Part shown: piece by piece, positions 8,317-15,453 of the stretch | Position numbering within the stretch: the first letter of the stretch is position 1 | How the letters are laid out: each line of letters opens with the position of its first letter | Source: Mycobacterium sp. AT1 | GTDB lineage: Bacteria > Actinomycetota > Actinomycetes > Mycobacteriales > Mycobacteriaceae | Direction: 5' to 3' | DNA length: 53,074 nucleotides | Assembly (NCBI RefSeq): GCF_002043095.1 | Contig: NZ_MVOC01000060.1 | Location: forward strand, 1 to 53,074 | Position numbers and translations under genes: made by a program | The notes under the pieces: model-generated | The model's input: only the letters and a program-made list of their open reading frames with translations | Told to the model about the DNA's origin: nothing | The model's database searches: none

Positions 8317-9925
8317 AGCGGTCCAGGTCGACCCGCCGGCCCGAGATCCACGTGCCCTGAAACTCCATGGTGTCCTGCAATCGCGCCGGGTCGACCAGGT
8401 AGGGGTCGGTGTTGAGCAGCGAGAGGTCGGCGAGCTTGCCCGGCTCGATCGAGCCGATGTCGTGGTCGCGCTTCTGCTGCCAGGCGGCGTTGGTCGTGTG
8501 TGCCTGCAGAGCCTCGTCTAGGGTCAGCGCCTGCTCCGGCCCGTGCACGGTCCCCGATGCACTCCTGCGGGTGACGGCATTCTGAATGTTCAACCACGGC
8601 AACGGTGGTGACAGATAGCCGTCGTTGTGGAAGGTCGGGCGGACGCCGCCGTCGTAGGCATCTCGATAGGGCTGCCACCGCGCTCCGTACGCGGGCTCGA
8701 AGATGACTCCGTCGTAGATGTCGCCCCAGTAGAGCGCCTGGAAGGGCGACATGGAGGCGGTGATCCCGAGATCTCCGGCCCTGGCACATTGCGCCCTGGT
8801 GGGGGTGGCGAAGTGCTCGAGCCGCCAGCGGTGGTCCGACCCACTGAGGCCAAGGTCGTGCAGGGCGCGTTCGTAGCCGTCGAGCACGACGTCGATGCCG
8901 GCGTCGCCGTTGACGTGGGTGGCGATCTGCACGCCGTCGGCGGCGAATTGACCGATGAGCGAAAGGAATTGCTCGGCCGAATAGTTGAGGACGGACAAGC
9001 CGGGAACGGTGCCGACGGGTACGTTGGCGATGCGGGCACGGGCAGAGTCCAAGTAGGGCACGCTGATCGCCGCCGTGCCGATGGACGGACTCCCGTCCAT
9101 CCAAATCTTGTAGCCCGCCCGCGAAATCATGCCCGACAGCTCACCGAAGTCCAGTTCGGCATTCGCGTCGGAGTCGTAGGTGGCTTGATAGAGCGAATAG
9201 CGAACCGGGCAATCGGCCAGCGAAGCCAGCAACTCCATCGGTGCACGCAACTTGCTGACGAATCCGAGGTCGCCGACGGCGGTGAAACCGTTGCGCGCCA
9301 ACGTCGAATACCAGGCACCGAGGTTCAGAAGCGGCGAAGGGACGACGCCTGGCAGGAAGGCGCCCATGGCCATCATCGTCGCCTGTGTTTCGAATCCGAC
9401 GCCGCCGGCGGTGCCGTCCGGGCGACGCGTCCACCGCGCGTCGGGTGTGTCGGCCGGGGGCGTGGCACCCACCCACCCGAACAACTGGGTGGCACGCGAG
9501 TTGAAGTACAACGCGTGGCCGGTGATGTCGAAGATGAGCACCGGGTGGTCGGGAAAGTAGCGGTCCAGACTCGTCCGATCCGGCATCGGGATCGACAGCA
9601 GCAGTCGGTCCAGACCGTTGAAGAGCAGCGGCTGCCCGGTCGGCGTCTCCCGGCGCAGCCTACCGAAGAGCGCCTCGACGTCCTCCCACGTCGGGTATCC
9701 GACGAATGGGGCAATCCAGTGGGCCGGCTGTTCGCACAGCACTGCCGCCGGCACGGGATGGTCGTGTGCCTGAATGAAACCCGGCATCAGCACGCTCGAG
9801 CCGAGGTCTTCGATCTGGTCGTCGGGGGCCGACGTCTGGCACTCGGCGAGCGTGCCCACGGCGACGATCCGGCCAGAGTGGACGTCGATTGCGACCGCCT
9901 CGGCCCGCGGCTTCGCGGGATCCAT
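8240..9925 (-). CDS. YtcJ-type amidohydrolase
   Basis: This is a metal-dependent amidohydrolase-fold enzyme of about 561 aa (YtcJ/Amidohydro_3 group). Landmarks: LMPGFIQAHDHP (His-x-His metal ligands at the first strand), THVNGDAG and RLEHFATPT (later His ligands), TFHNDGYLS (the usual Asp), and the closing IGSIEPGKLADLSLL. Such enzymes hydrolyse amide or carbamate-like bonds; the substrate is unknown. The ATG at 9925 is the only conventional start. The 11 residues before it (LTILRAASVIT) fit the family's first beta strand, so a CTG at 9958, overlapping the upstream stop, may be the true start. It lies just downstream of the DUF2630 gene on the same strand and overlaps the MarR gene tail to tail. 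Confidence 0.85.
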   Translation of the reverse strand: MDPAKPRAEAVAIDVHSGRIVAVGTLAECQTSAPDDQIEDLGSSVLMPGFIQAHDHPVPAAVLCEQPAHWIAPFVGYPTWEDVEALFGRLRRETPTGQPLLFNGLDRLLLSIPMPDRTSLDRYFPDHPVLIFDITGHALYFNSRATQLFGWVGATPPADTPDARWTRRPDGTAGGVGFETQATMMAMGAFLPGVVPSPLLNLGAWYSTLARNGFTAVGDLGFVSKLRAPMELLASLADCPVRYSLYQATYDSDANAELDFGELSGMISRAGYKIWMDGSPSIGTAAISVPYLDSARARIANVPVGTVPGLSVLNYSAEQFLSLIGQFAADGVQIATHVNGDAGIDVVLDGYERALHDLGLSGSDHRWRLEHFATPTRAQCARAGDLGITASMSPFQALYWGDIYDGVIFEPAYGARWQPYRDAYDGGVRPTFHNDGYLSPPLPWLNIQNAVTRRSASGTVHGPEQALTLDEALQAHTTNAAWQQKRDHDIGSIEPGKLADLSLLNTDPYLVDPARLQDTMEFQGTWISGRRVDLDRFMASVGEVAHRHDDALLAGSRPHRC

Positions 9926-9954
9926 GGTGATGACCGAGGCGGCCCTCAGGATCG

Positions 9955-10215
9955 TCAGTTTAGGTAGCCTTCGACTTCGCTTTCGGGTCGCACACTGGCC
10001 TGATTCGGGTCCTGACCGGTCTCGCGCAGGGCGCGGCGCTGGCGCAGCAGATCCCAGCACTGGTCGAGCTGCACCTCGAGACCACGCAGTCGGCGGTGCT
10101 CCTCGGTCTCGTCGATCTCGCCGTGCTGCAGCTTGGCGCGCAGTTCCTTCTCCTCGGCCACCAGTTCGTTGACTTGGGCGAGAATGTCGGCATCTTTGTT
10201 CGGGTCCGTAGCCAC
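9955..10215 (-). CDS. DUF2630 family protein
   Basis: This small acidic 86-aa protein is predicted to be almost all helical (ILAQVNELVAEEKELRAKLQHGEID, then EEHRRLRGLEVQLDQCWDLLRQRRALRE). It matches what I recall of M. tuberculosis Rv0898c, which also lies between gltA2 and prrB. The heptad-like spacing of Leu residues suggests a coiled coil. Function is unknown. The GTG start at 10215 gives the conserved VATDPNKDADI. It diverges from the FKBP gene by 31 nt, so the two share a small promoter region, and it is probably cotranscribed with the amidohydrolase that follows directly. Confidence 0.82.
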   Translation of the reverse strand: MATDPNKDADILAQVNELVAEEKELRAKLQHGEIDETEEHRRLRGLEVQLDQCWDLLRQRRALRETGQDPNQASVRPESEVEGYLN

Positions 10216-10233
10216 GCACCCAGTCTGCCCGAC

Positions 10234-10239
10234 TACCGT
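10234..10239 (+). promoter_or_regulatory. -10 box for leaderless FKBP gene
   Basis: TACCGT, then 7 nt, then the GTG at 10247. This spacing favours 10247 over the GTG at 10241. Confidence 0.45.
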
Positions 10240-10246
10240 GGTGAAC

Positions 10247-10609
10247 GTGGCGACTAAACCCGAGATCGAATTTCCCGACGGCCCGGCACCTGCCGAGCTC
10301 GTCATCGAAGACATCGTCGTAGGCGACGGTGCCGAGGCCGTGCCTGGTGGCACCGTCGAGGTGCACTACGTCGGCGTGGAGTACGACACCGGCGACGAGT
10401 TCGACAGCTCGTGGAACCGCAACGAGTCCATCGAATTCCCCCTGCGCGGGCTCATCGAAGGCTGGCAGGACGGCATTCCCGGAATGCGCGTCGGCGGCCG
10501 CCGCAAGCTGGTCATCCCGCCGGCAAAGGCGTACGGCCCAGCCGGATCCGGGCATCGGCTCTCGGGTAAGACGTTGATCTTCGTGATCGACCTGCTCGAC
10601 GCTCGCTGA
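10247..10609 (+). CDS. FKBP-type peptidyl-prolyl isomerase
   Basis: This is a 120-aa single-domain FKBP that speeds cis-trans isomerisation of prolyl bonds in the cytosol. Active-site residues of the family are visible: VHYVGVEYDTGDEFDSSW (Tyr, Asp, Phe), EFPLRGLIEGWQDGIPGMRVGGRR (the Val/Ile-Glu-Gly-Trp floor is IEGW here) and PPAKAYGPAGSG (Tyr). No signal peptide is present. The start VATKPEIEFPDG is set by the -10 spacing. The next gene, a lipoprotein, starts on the base after its stop, so the two share a transcript. Confidence 0.93.
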   Translation: MATKPEIEFPDGPAPAELVIEDIVVGDGAEAVPGGTVEVHYVGVEYDTGDEFDSSWNRNESIEFPLRGLIEGWQDGIPGMRVGGRRKLVIPPAKAYGPAGSGHRLSGKTLIFVIDLLDAR

Positions 10610-11110
10610 GTGCGTTCCGCGCTGCTGGTCACCCTCACCCTGCTGCTCTTGGTGGCGGGGTGTGGGTCGTCCGGCAACCCCGGCGACGCCGGTGACACCG
10701 GACAAGCCACCGTCACCGCGACCTCGACCGGCCAGTCGACCGCCGCGAAGAGTGGTCCGTTCGGGGCCATGTCGATCGTGCGGACGGCCGACGGGTTCAC
10801 CCTGACCGGTGAAGTGCCCGACGAGTCGCTCAAGACGGATCTGCCCGACACGCTGCGTCAAGCCATGCCCGGCGCCAAGATCGTCGACCAGCTGACGGTC
10901 AAACCCGGCGTCACCGCCCCGGAGTTCTCCGGTCTCGGCGCCTTGTTCGGGGTCGCCATGGACGTGAAGGGCTTCGCGGTGAAGCTCGTTGGAGACACGG
11001 CCACGTTGACGGGGACCGCCAAGACCGAGGCGGCCAAGACGGCGGCTGGGACAGCGGTGACGGAGACCTGGCCGAACGTAAAGGTGGCCAACGACATTCG
11101 GGTCGGCTAG
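10610..11110 (+). CDS. Lipoprotein with ArfA-like BON region
   Basis: This is a 166-aa exported protein. Its signal peptide, MRSALLVTLTLLLLVAGC, ends in a lipobox with the acylated Cys at residue 18, followed by a Gly/Ser/Thr-rich linker. The remainder has two repeats of a VRTADGFTLTGEVPDESLK / VKLVGDTATLTGTAKTEAAK type, like the BON region of M. tuberculosis ArfA (OmpATb, Rv0899). The locus is also the arfA position, between the Rv0898c homologue and prrB. It lacks ArfA's C-terminal OmpA domain, and no arfB or arfC follows. Its stop shares a CTAG with the convergent prrB stop. Confidence 0.78.
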   Translation: MRSALLVTLTLLLLVAGCGSSGNPGDAGDTGQATVTATSTGQSTAAKSGPFGAMSIVRTADGFTLTGEVPDESLKTDLPDTLRQAMPGAKIVDQLTVKPGVTAPEFSGLGALFGVAMDVKGFAVKLVGDTATLTGTAKTEAAKTAAGTAVTETWPNVKVANDIRVG

Positions 11111-12453
11111 GACGGTCCGGGCAGCCGCAGCAGCAGTCGGACGCCGCCGAGCGGGCTTTCCTCCAAAGACGCCGTGCCGCCGTGCAATTCGGCTTGCTGC
11201 GCGACGAGCGCCAGCCCGAGCCCGGAGCCGGAGTGCGACGCCGTCGACCCGCGGGAGAACCGCTCGAAGACGATCGTGCGCTCCTCCTCGGGGATGCCGA
11301 CCCCGTCGTCGTCGACCGCGATCTCCACCCCCGCGCGGGACGTGACCGCGGACAGCTGAACTCGGGTGGCGCCACCGTGCTTGACGGCGTTGGCGATCGC
11401 GTTGTCCACGGCGAGCCGCAATCCGGCGGGCAGCCCCACGATGATCACCGTGGGTGCCGGCACCAAGGACACGTCAAGATCGGGATAGACCCGCATCGCG
11501 TCGTGTGCGGCACGGTCGAGCAGCTCGGTGATGTCGACCGGCGAGTGATCGTCGGACGTCGAGAGTTCGCCCTGGGCAAGCCTTTCGATGGCCCACAGCG
11601 TCGACTCGATGCGCGTCTGGGTCCGGATGACGTCGCTGAGGACTTCCTTGCGCTGATCCTCGGCGAGGTCGAGGGTGGCGAGCACCTCGAGGTTGGTGCG
11701 CATCGCCGTCAGGGGGGTGCGCAACTCGTGTGACGTCACGGCGGCGAAGTCGCGGGAGGACACCAGCGCCGCCTTGGTGCGGTCCTGCTCCTGCCAAATG
11801 CGCTGCACCATCCCGTTGACGGCGTCGGCGATCTCGACCGCCTCGGTCGCGCCTCGGACGTCGATGTCGGGGGCCGCACCACCCACGTCGATGGCCCGCG
11901 TCTGCTGGGCGAGGCGTTTGAGGGGGCGCACCGCGAACGCGGCGAGCAACCAGCCAGCCAAGGCCGCCGCACCGATGGCACCCGAGCAGATCATGATCAC
12001 CCGGCGGTGCAGGTTGTTGGTGTCGCCGATCGTCGCGTCGTAGGTGGCGCCGACGGCGGCCGTCATCGGACCCTGCGGTCCGTTCAGCTCCACGGTCCGG
12101 ACCCGGTAGCGCACGCCGTCGATCGTGGTGTCGGCGTACCCCGGTGAGAGGTCCGGCAGCGTCACGTCGGAGTTGGACGTGACACTTCCGCCCGTTCTTC
12201 GCACCGTGATGATTGCGTCCTGGTCGTTGGGCGACTTGGGAATCTGGTCGAGGCCGCGGGGCAGGAACGGAATCGCGAAGCCGGCCGCCTCGTCGAGCCG
12301 ACGGTCGAGACGTTCCTTGCGGTCGTTGGTGATGCCGACCCAGACGATCACGCCGACGATGCCGACCACGATGGCCGCGGCGATGGCGGTGGCGAACGCC
12401 ACGCGGGTCCGCAGCGACGGCGTGCGTCGGAAGACCCGCGAGATGAGGTTCAC
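11107..12453 (-). CDS. prrB: Sensor histidine kinase PrrB
   Basis: This is the 448-aa membrane sensor of the PrrA/PrrB system, essential or conditionally needed in mycobacteria studied so far and linked to nitrogen, oxygen and replication adaptation. Order: TM1 (about residues 17-39), a periplasmic sensor loop (about 40-150), TM2 (about 153-175), HAMP (FAVRPLKRLAQQTRAIDVGG), DHp with phospho-acceptor His242 in SHELRTPLTAMR, then the ATP domain with the N box (DNAIANAVKHGG), G1 (DDDGVGIPEEE) and G2 (GSGLGLAL). It follows prrA by 7 nt on the same strand and is cotranscribed with it. Confidence 0.95.
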   Translation of the reverse strand: MNLISRVFRRTPSLRTRVAFATAIAAAIVVGIVGVIVWVGITNDRKERLDRRLDEAAGFAIPFLPRGLDQIPKSPNDQDAIITVRRTGGSVTSNSDVTLPDLSPGYADTTIDGVRYRVRTVELNGPQGPMTAAVGATYDATIGDTNNLHRRVIMICSGAIGAAALAGWLLAAFAVRPLKRLAQQTRAIDVGGAAPDIDVRGATEAVEIADAVNGMVQRIWQEQDRTKAALVSSRDFAAVTSHELRTPLTAMRTNLEVLATLDLAEDQRKEVLSDVIRTQTRIESTLWAIERLAQGELSTSDDHSPVDITELLDRAAHDAMRVYPDLDVSLVPAPTVIIVGLPAGLRLAVDNAIANAVKHGGATRVQLSAVTSRAGVEIAVDDDGVGIPEEERTIVFERFSRGSTASHSGSGLGLALVAQQAELHGGTASLEESPLGGVRLLLRLPGPS

Positions 12454-12460
12454 CGGGGTC

Positions 12461-13180
12461 CTACTGCTGCCTTAAGACGAATCCAACGCCGCGGACCGTG
12501 TGAAGTAATCGTGACGCGCCACCCGCCTCCAGTTTGCGGCGCAAGTACCCGATGAACACGTCGACCACGTTGGTGTCGGCGGCGAAGTCGTAACCCCACA
12601 CCAGCTCCAGCAGCTGGGCGCGCGAGAGCACCGCCGTCTTGTGCTCGGCGAGGACCGCCAGCAGGTCGAATTCCCGCTTGGTCAGGTCGACGTCGACGCC
12701 GTTGACGCGGGCCCGGCGACCGGGGATGTCGACCTCGAGCGGGCCGACGGCGATGGTCTCCGACGAGAACGTCGCCGTCGCTCCCCGGCGTCGCAGCAGG
12801 GCCTTGACCCTGGCGACGAGTTCGGCCAGGACGAATGGTTTGACCAGGTAGTCGTCGGCCCCGGCCTCGAGGCCTGCCACCCTGTCGTCGACCGAGCTGC
12901 GTGCCGACAGCACGCACACCGGCACGTCGTTGTCCATGGCGCGCAGGGCCGTCACCACGCTGACGCCGTCGAGGACCGGCATGTTGATGTCGAGGACGAT
13001 CGCGTCGGGCCGGGTTTCGGTCGCGCTGCGAAGCGCTTCGGCGCCGTCGACGGCGGTGCTCACCTCGAACCCGGACAGGCGCAGTCCGCGTTCCAGGGAC
13101 GCCAGCACGTCGGGGTCGTCGTCCACCACGAGTACCCGGGGTGGCGCGGCACCGCTAGCTCCCATCTCCATGTCGCTCAT
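12461..13180 (-). CDS. prrA: Response regulator PrrA
   Basis: This is a 239-aa OmpR/PhoB-type response regulator. The receiver domain (about 14-128) has the acidic pair near residues 20-22, phospho-acceptor Asp64 in VLDINMPVLDG, Ser92 and Lys114 (YLVKPF). The winged-helix DNA-binding domain (about 140-236) includes LTKREFDLLAVLAEHKTAVLSR and the recognition region ADTNVVDVFIGYLRRKLE. It is close to identical to the M. tuberculosis protein as I recall it, including the start region length. In M. tuberculosis accD3 is the adjacent gene; here the divergent neighbour at 13261 begins an accessory region. Confidence 0.96.
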   Translation of the reverse strand: MSDMEMGASGAAPPRVLVVDDDPDVLASLERGLRLSGFEVSTAVDGAEALRSATETRPDAIVLDINMPVLDGVSVVTALRAMDNDVPVCVLSARSSVDDRVAGLEAGADDYLVKPFVLAELVARVKALLRRRGATATFSSETIAVGPLEVDIPGRRARVNGVDVDLTKREFDLLAVLAEHKTAVLSRAQLLELVWGYDFAADTNVVDVFIGYLRRKLEAGGASRLLHTVRGVGFVLRQQ

Positions 13181-13246
13181 CTTGCCTGATGCGCCACCAC
13201 GGATGCGGTAGGCGCGTTGTGCAGGCGGAACGGGCCTGGTCGGTGC

Positions 13247-13252
13247 TAACTT
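13247..13252 (+). promoter_or_regulatory. -10 box for leaderless PLD-like gene
   Basis: TAACTT, 8 nt, then GTG at 13261. The promoter is also AT-rich immediately after the box (TTACACT). Confidence 0.5.
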
Positions 13253-13260
13253 TTACACTC

Positions 13261-14250
13261 GTGCAAGCAATCGGTCCCCGTCTGATCGTTCAACCCGACG
13301 ATGGTCTGGGTCCGGTGCTGGATTTCATCGGGTCGGCGCACACGTCGCTTCTGATAAAGCAGTTCACCTTCACCGACGAGAGCCTCATCGACGCCGTCGT
13401 CGCGCGGAAGCAGGCCGGGGTCGACGTCCGGGTGATGCTCAACGCGGCCAGGTCCGGCGGCGACCGCGCGAACGACGAGACCTTCGAGCGCTTCAGCGCC
13501 GCGGGCATCTCCGTGCAGTGGGCCAATCCGAAGTTCTACGTCACCCACGAGAAGTCGATGGTGGTCGACGAGACGACCGCCATGGTGGCGACGTTCAACA
13601 TGTGCCTCAAGTACTTCACGGCCACCAGGGACTACGGCGTCATCATCGACGATCCGGTGCAGGTGATGCAGATCGTCGAGGTATTCAACGCCGACTGGAA
13701 TCACGACGACTGGGTGCCGTCGGTGTACCGGGGTCTGCTGTGGAGTAACTCCAATTCGCGGTTCCACATGGCCCGCTTCATCGACACGGCCACCCATCGC
13801 ATCGACGTCCAGCACCCCAAGTTCGTCGACGCGGTGATCCTCGATCACCTCGCGGCCGCCGTCGAGCGGGGTGTGAAGGTGCACGTGCTGTGCGGCGGTC
13901 GGCACGGCATCAGCGAGGGCGACGTGCTCGACACCTTCGCTTCGCTGCGCACGTTGCGCCGCTTCGGCGCCAAGGTGCACAAGCAGAAGAACCTCAGGGT
14001 GCACGCCAAGCTGCTGATCGTCGACGACGAGCGGGCGCTCGTCGGCTCGATGAACATCGACCGCAGCGCCTTCGATCTGCGCCGTGAACTCGGCATCACC
14101 GTGACCGAGCCGACCGTCGTCGCGCGCCTCAAGGCCACCTACGAGGAGGACTGGGCGCTGTCGCACCAGTACTCGCCGCCGGATCCGCTCGATCCCTCGA
14201 CGCATCACGAGGACGACTTCCCGCACGACCCGGAACTCGTCCACGAGTGA
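13261..14250 (+). CDS. Phospholipase D / cardiolipin-synthase-like protein
   Basis: This 329-aa protein has two HKD motifs, the signature of the PLD superfamily. The first is HEKSMVVD (His97, Lys99, Asp104) and the second VHAKLLIVDDERALVGSMN (His248, Lys250, Asp255). Such enzymes transfer or hydrolyse phosphatidyl groups or other phosphodiesters through a phospho-His intermediate. No transmembrane helices or signal peptide are present, which is unlike classical cardiolipin synthases, so the substrate is open. A GTG start at 13261 is supported by the -10 spacing; upstream codons are not family-like. Its stop overlaps the chromate-transporter gene (GTGA), so all three genes to 15364 form one operon. 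Confidence 0.88.
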   Translation: MQAIGPRLIVQPDDGLGPVLDFIGSAHTSLLIKQFTFTDESLIDAVVARKQAGVDVRVMLNAARSGGDRANDETFERFSAAGISVQWANPKFYVTHEKSMVVDETTAMVATFNMCLKYFTATRDYGVIIDDPVQVMQIVEVFNADWNHDDWVPSVYRGLLWSNSNSRFHMARFIDTATHRIDVQHPKFVDAVILDHLAAAVERGVKVHVLCGGRHGISEGDVLDTFASLRTLRRFGAKVHKQKNLRVHAKLLIVDDERALVGSMNIDRSAFDLRRELGITVTEPTVVARLKATYEEDWALSHQYSPPDPLDPSTHHEDDFPHDPELVHE

Positions 14251-14822
14251 CGTCGCCGGAGCCGGTGCCGACGAAGGTCGGATTGTTCGAATTGGGGCTG
14301 ACGTTCAACCACATCGCGCTGGCCTCCTTCGGCGGCGGACTGTCGGCGTGGTCGCGCGAGGTGATCGTCGTCGAGAAGAAGTGGATGGGTGAGGCGGAGT
14401 TCCTGTCCGCCATGACGATGTGCCGCATCCTGCCAGGAGCCAATCAGGTCAACATGGCCGTGTTCACCGGCACCAAGCTGCGCGCCGTGCCGGGAGCCGT
14501 CGCCGCGGTCGTGGGGCTGTGCTTCATGCCGCTGGTCATCGTGTTGGTGCTGGCGTTCCTGTACTTCACCTTCAAGGAGGTGCCCGCGGTCAAGGGCATC
14601 CTTCACGGCGCGTCCGCGGCGGCCGTCGCGCTGACGTTGGCGATGGTGGTCAAGACCGGAAAGACGTGCCTGACGGGCGTGATTCCGGTGGCGCTGTTCG
14701 GCTTGGCGTTCGTGCTCAACGGCGTGCTGCGCTGGCCGCTGCTCGGGGTGCTGGCGATCGTCGCGCCGCTGGCGTTGCTCTGGGCGTGGCCCCGGGGAGC
14801 TCGGGAGACGGCCGCGAAGTGA
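14247..14822 (+). CDS. Chromate transporter, N-terminal-type half (short CHR protein)
   Basis: This is a 191-aa membrane protein of the short-chain CHR family. The N-terminal signature FNHIALASFGGGLSAWSREVIVVEKKWMGEAEFL is followed by CRILPGANQVNMAVFTG, which matches the P-G-P-x-x-Q-x region of ChrA (here PGANQ). About five or six hydrophobic segments follow. Short CHR proteins work as pairs of opposite topology that together equal one full-length ChrA; the partner is the next gene. Known members export chromate, and other anions are possible. It overlaps its neighbours by 4 bp on both sides. Confidence 0.87.
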   Translation: MTSPEPVPTKVGLFELGLTFNHIALASFGGGLSAWSREVIVVEKKWMGEAEFLSAMTMCRILPGANQVNMAVFTGTKLRAVPGAVAAVVGLCFMPLVIVLVLAFLYFTFKEVPAVKGILHGASAAAVALTLAMVVKTGKTCLTGVIPVALFGLAFVLNGVLRWPLLGVLAIVAPLALLWAWPRGARETAAK

Positions 14823-15364
14823 GCACCTATCTGCAGTTGATCGTCCTGTTCGGGTCGCTGTCTCTGATGTCGATCGGCGGTGGCAACGCGGTGTTGCCCG
14901 ACATGCATCTGCGATCGGTCCACCAGCATCACTGGCTCAGCGACACACAGTTCGCCGACCTGTTCTCCATCTCGCAGACCGCGCCTGGTCCGAGCATCCT
15001 GATCGTCGGCATGATCGGGTACGCCGCGGGCTTGCCGGTCGGGGGCGTGCTCGGCGGGATCGTCGGCGGTTTCGTCGCCACTGCCGCGATGGTGATTCCG
15101 GCAGCGTCGCTGGTCTACGCCATCACCCTGTTCTGGCAGCGGGCGCAGGAGTCGAAGTGGCGGATCGCCGTCGAGAAGGGGTTCGCGCCGCTGACCGTCG
15201 GGCTGATCCTGGCGTCGTCACTGGTGATGAGCCGCGCCGCCGACCACGACTGGCGGGCCTACCTGCTGACCGCGGTGTGCACGCTGATCTTCGTCCGGTC
15301 CAAGGTGAACCCGCTGATCGTGGTTGCGGCCGCCGGTGTGATCGGCTACTTCGGCATCGTCTGA
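14819..15364 (+). CDS. Chromate transporter, C-terminal-type half (short CHR protein)
   Basis: This is the 181-aa partner of the preceding gene. It starts VSTYLQLIVLFGSLSLMSIGGGNAVLPDMH and carries the family's second repeat of the same motif, FSISQTAPGPSILIVGMIGY (A-P-G-P). Around five or six membrane segments follow. The GTG at 14819 overlaps the partner's stop (GTGA). The arrangement HKD phosphodiesterase - CHR1 - CHR2 suggests cotranscription, but a functional link between the enzyme and anion export is only an inference. Confidence 0.87.
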   Translation: MSTYLQLIVLFGSLSLMSIGGGNAVLPDMHLRSVHQHHWLSDTQFADLFSISQTAPGPSILIVGMIGYAAGLPVGGVLGGIVGGFVATAAMVIPAASLVYAITLFWQRAQESKWRIAVEKGFAPLTVGLILASSLVMSRAADHDWRAYLLTAVCTLIFVRSKVNPLIVVAAAGVIGYFGIV

Positions 15365-15372
15365 GTTTGCCA

Positions 15373-15390
15373 AAACGGGTATAGCCGTTT
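15373..15390. terminator. Small hairpin after the chromate-transporter operon
   Basis: AAACGG, 6-nt loop, CCGTTT. The stem is short and no T-tract follows, so this is weak as a terminator and could equally be a protein site. Confidence 0.25.
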
Positions 15391-15416
15391 GCATGGGTGT
15401 CCCCGTTGGTACCGAA

Positions 15417-15447
15417 TTGACCTCATCTTTTGTTGAGGTTTTACGGT
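15417..15447 (+). promoter_or_regulatory. Promoter and operator of the triple ABC exporter operon
   Basis: A -35-like TTGACC (15417-15422) and a -10 TACGGT (15442-15447) are 19 nt apart. The start ATG at 15454 follows 6 nt after the -10. Between the two boxes lies a 6-bp inverted repeat, ACCTCA (15420-15425), 8 nt, TGAGGT (15434-15439), placed where a repressor would block the polymerase. Confidence 0.5.
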
Positions 15448-15453
15448 GATGAC

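Noticed and set aside
13181..13260. A short gene between prrA and the PLD-like gene
   Set aside because: The stretch has a clear -10 box for the downstream gene and no family-like peptide; the longer plus-strand start at 13189 runs through the promoter.
15373..15390. Strong intrinsic terminator after the chromate transporter genes
   Set aside because: The stem is only 6 bp and no T-tract follows; it is listed only as a weak candidate.
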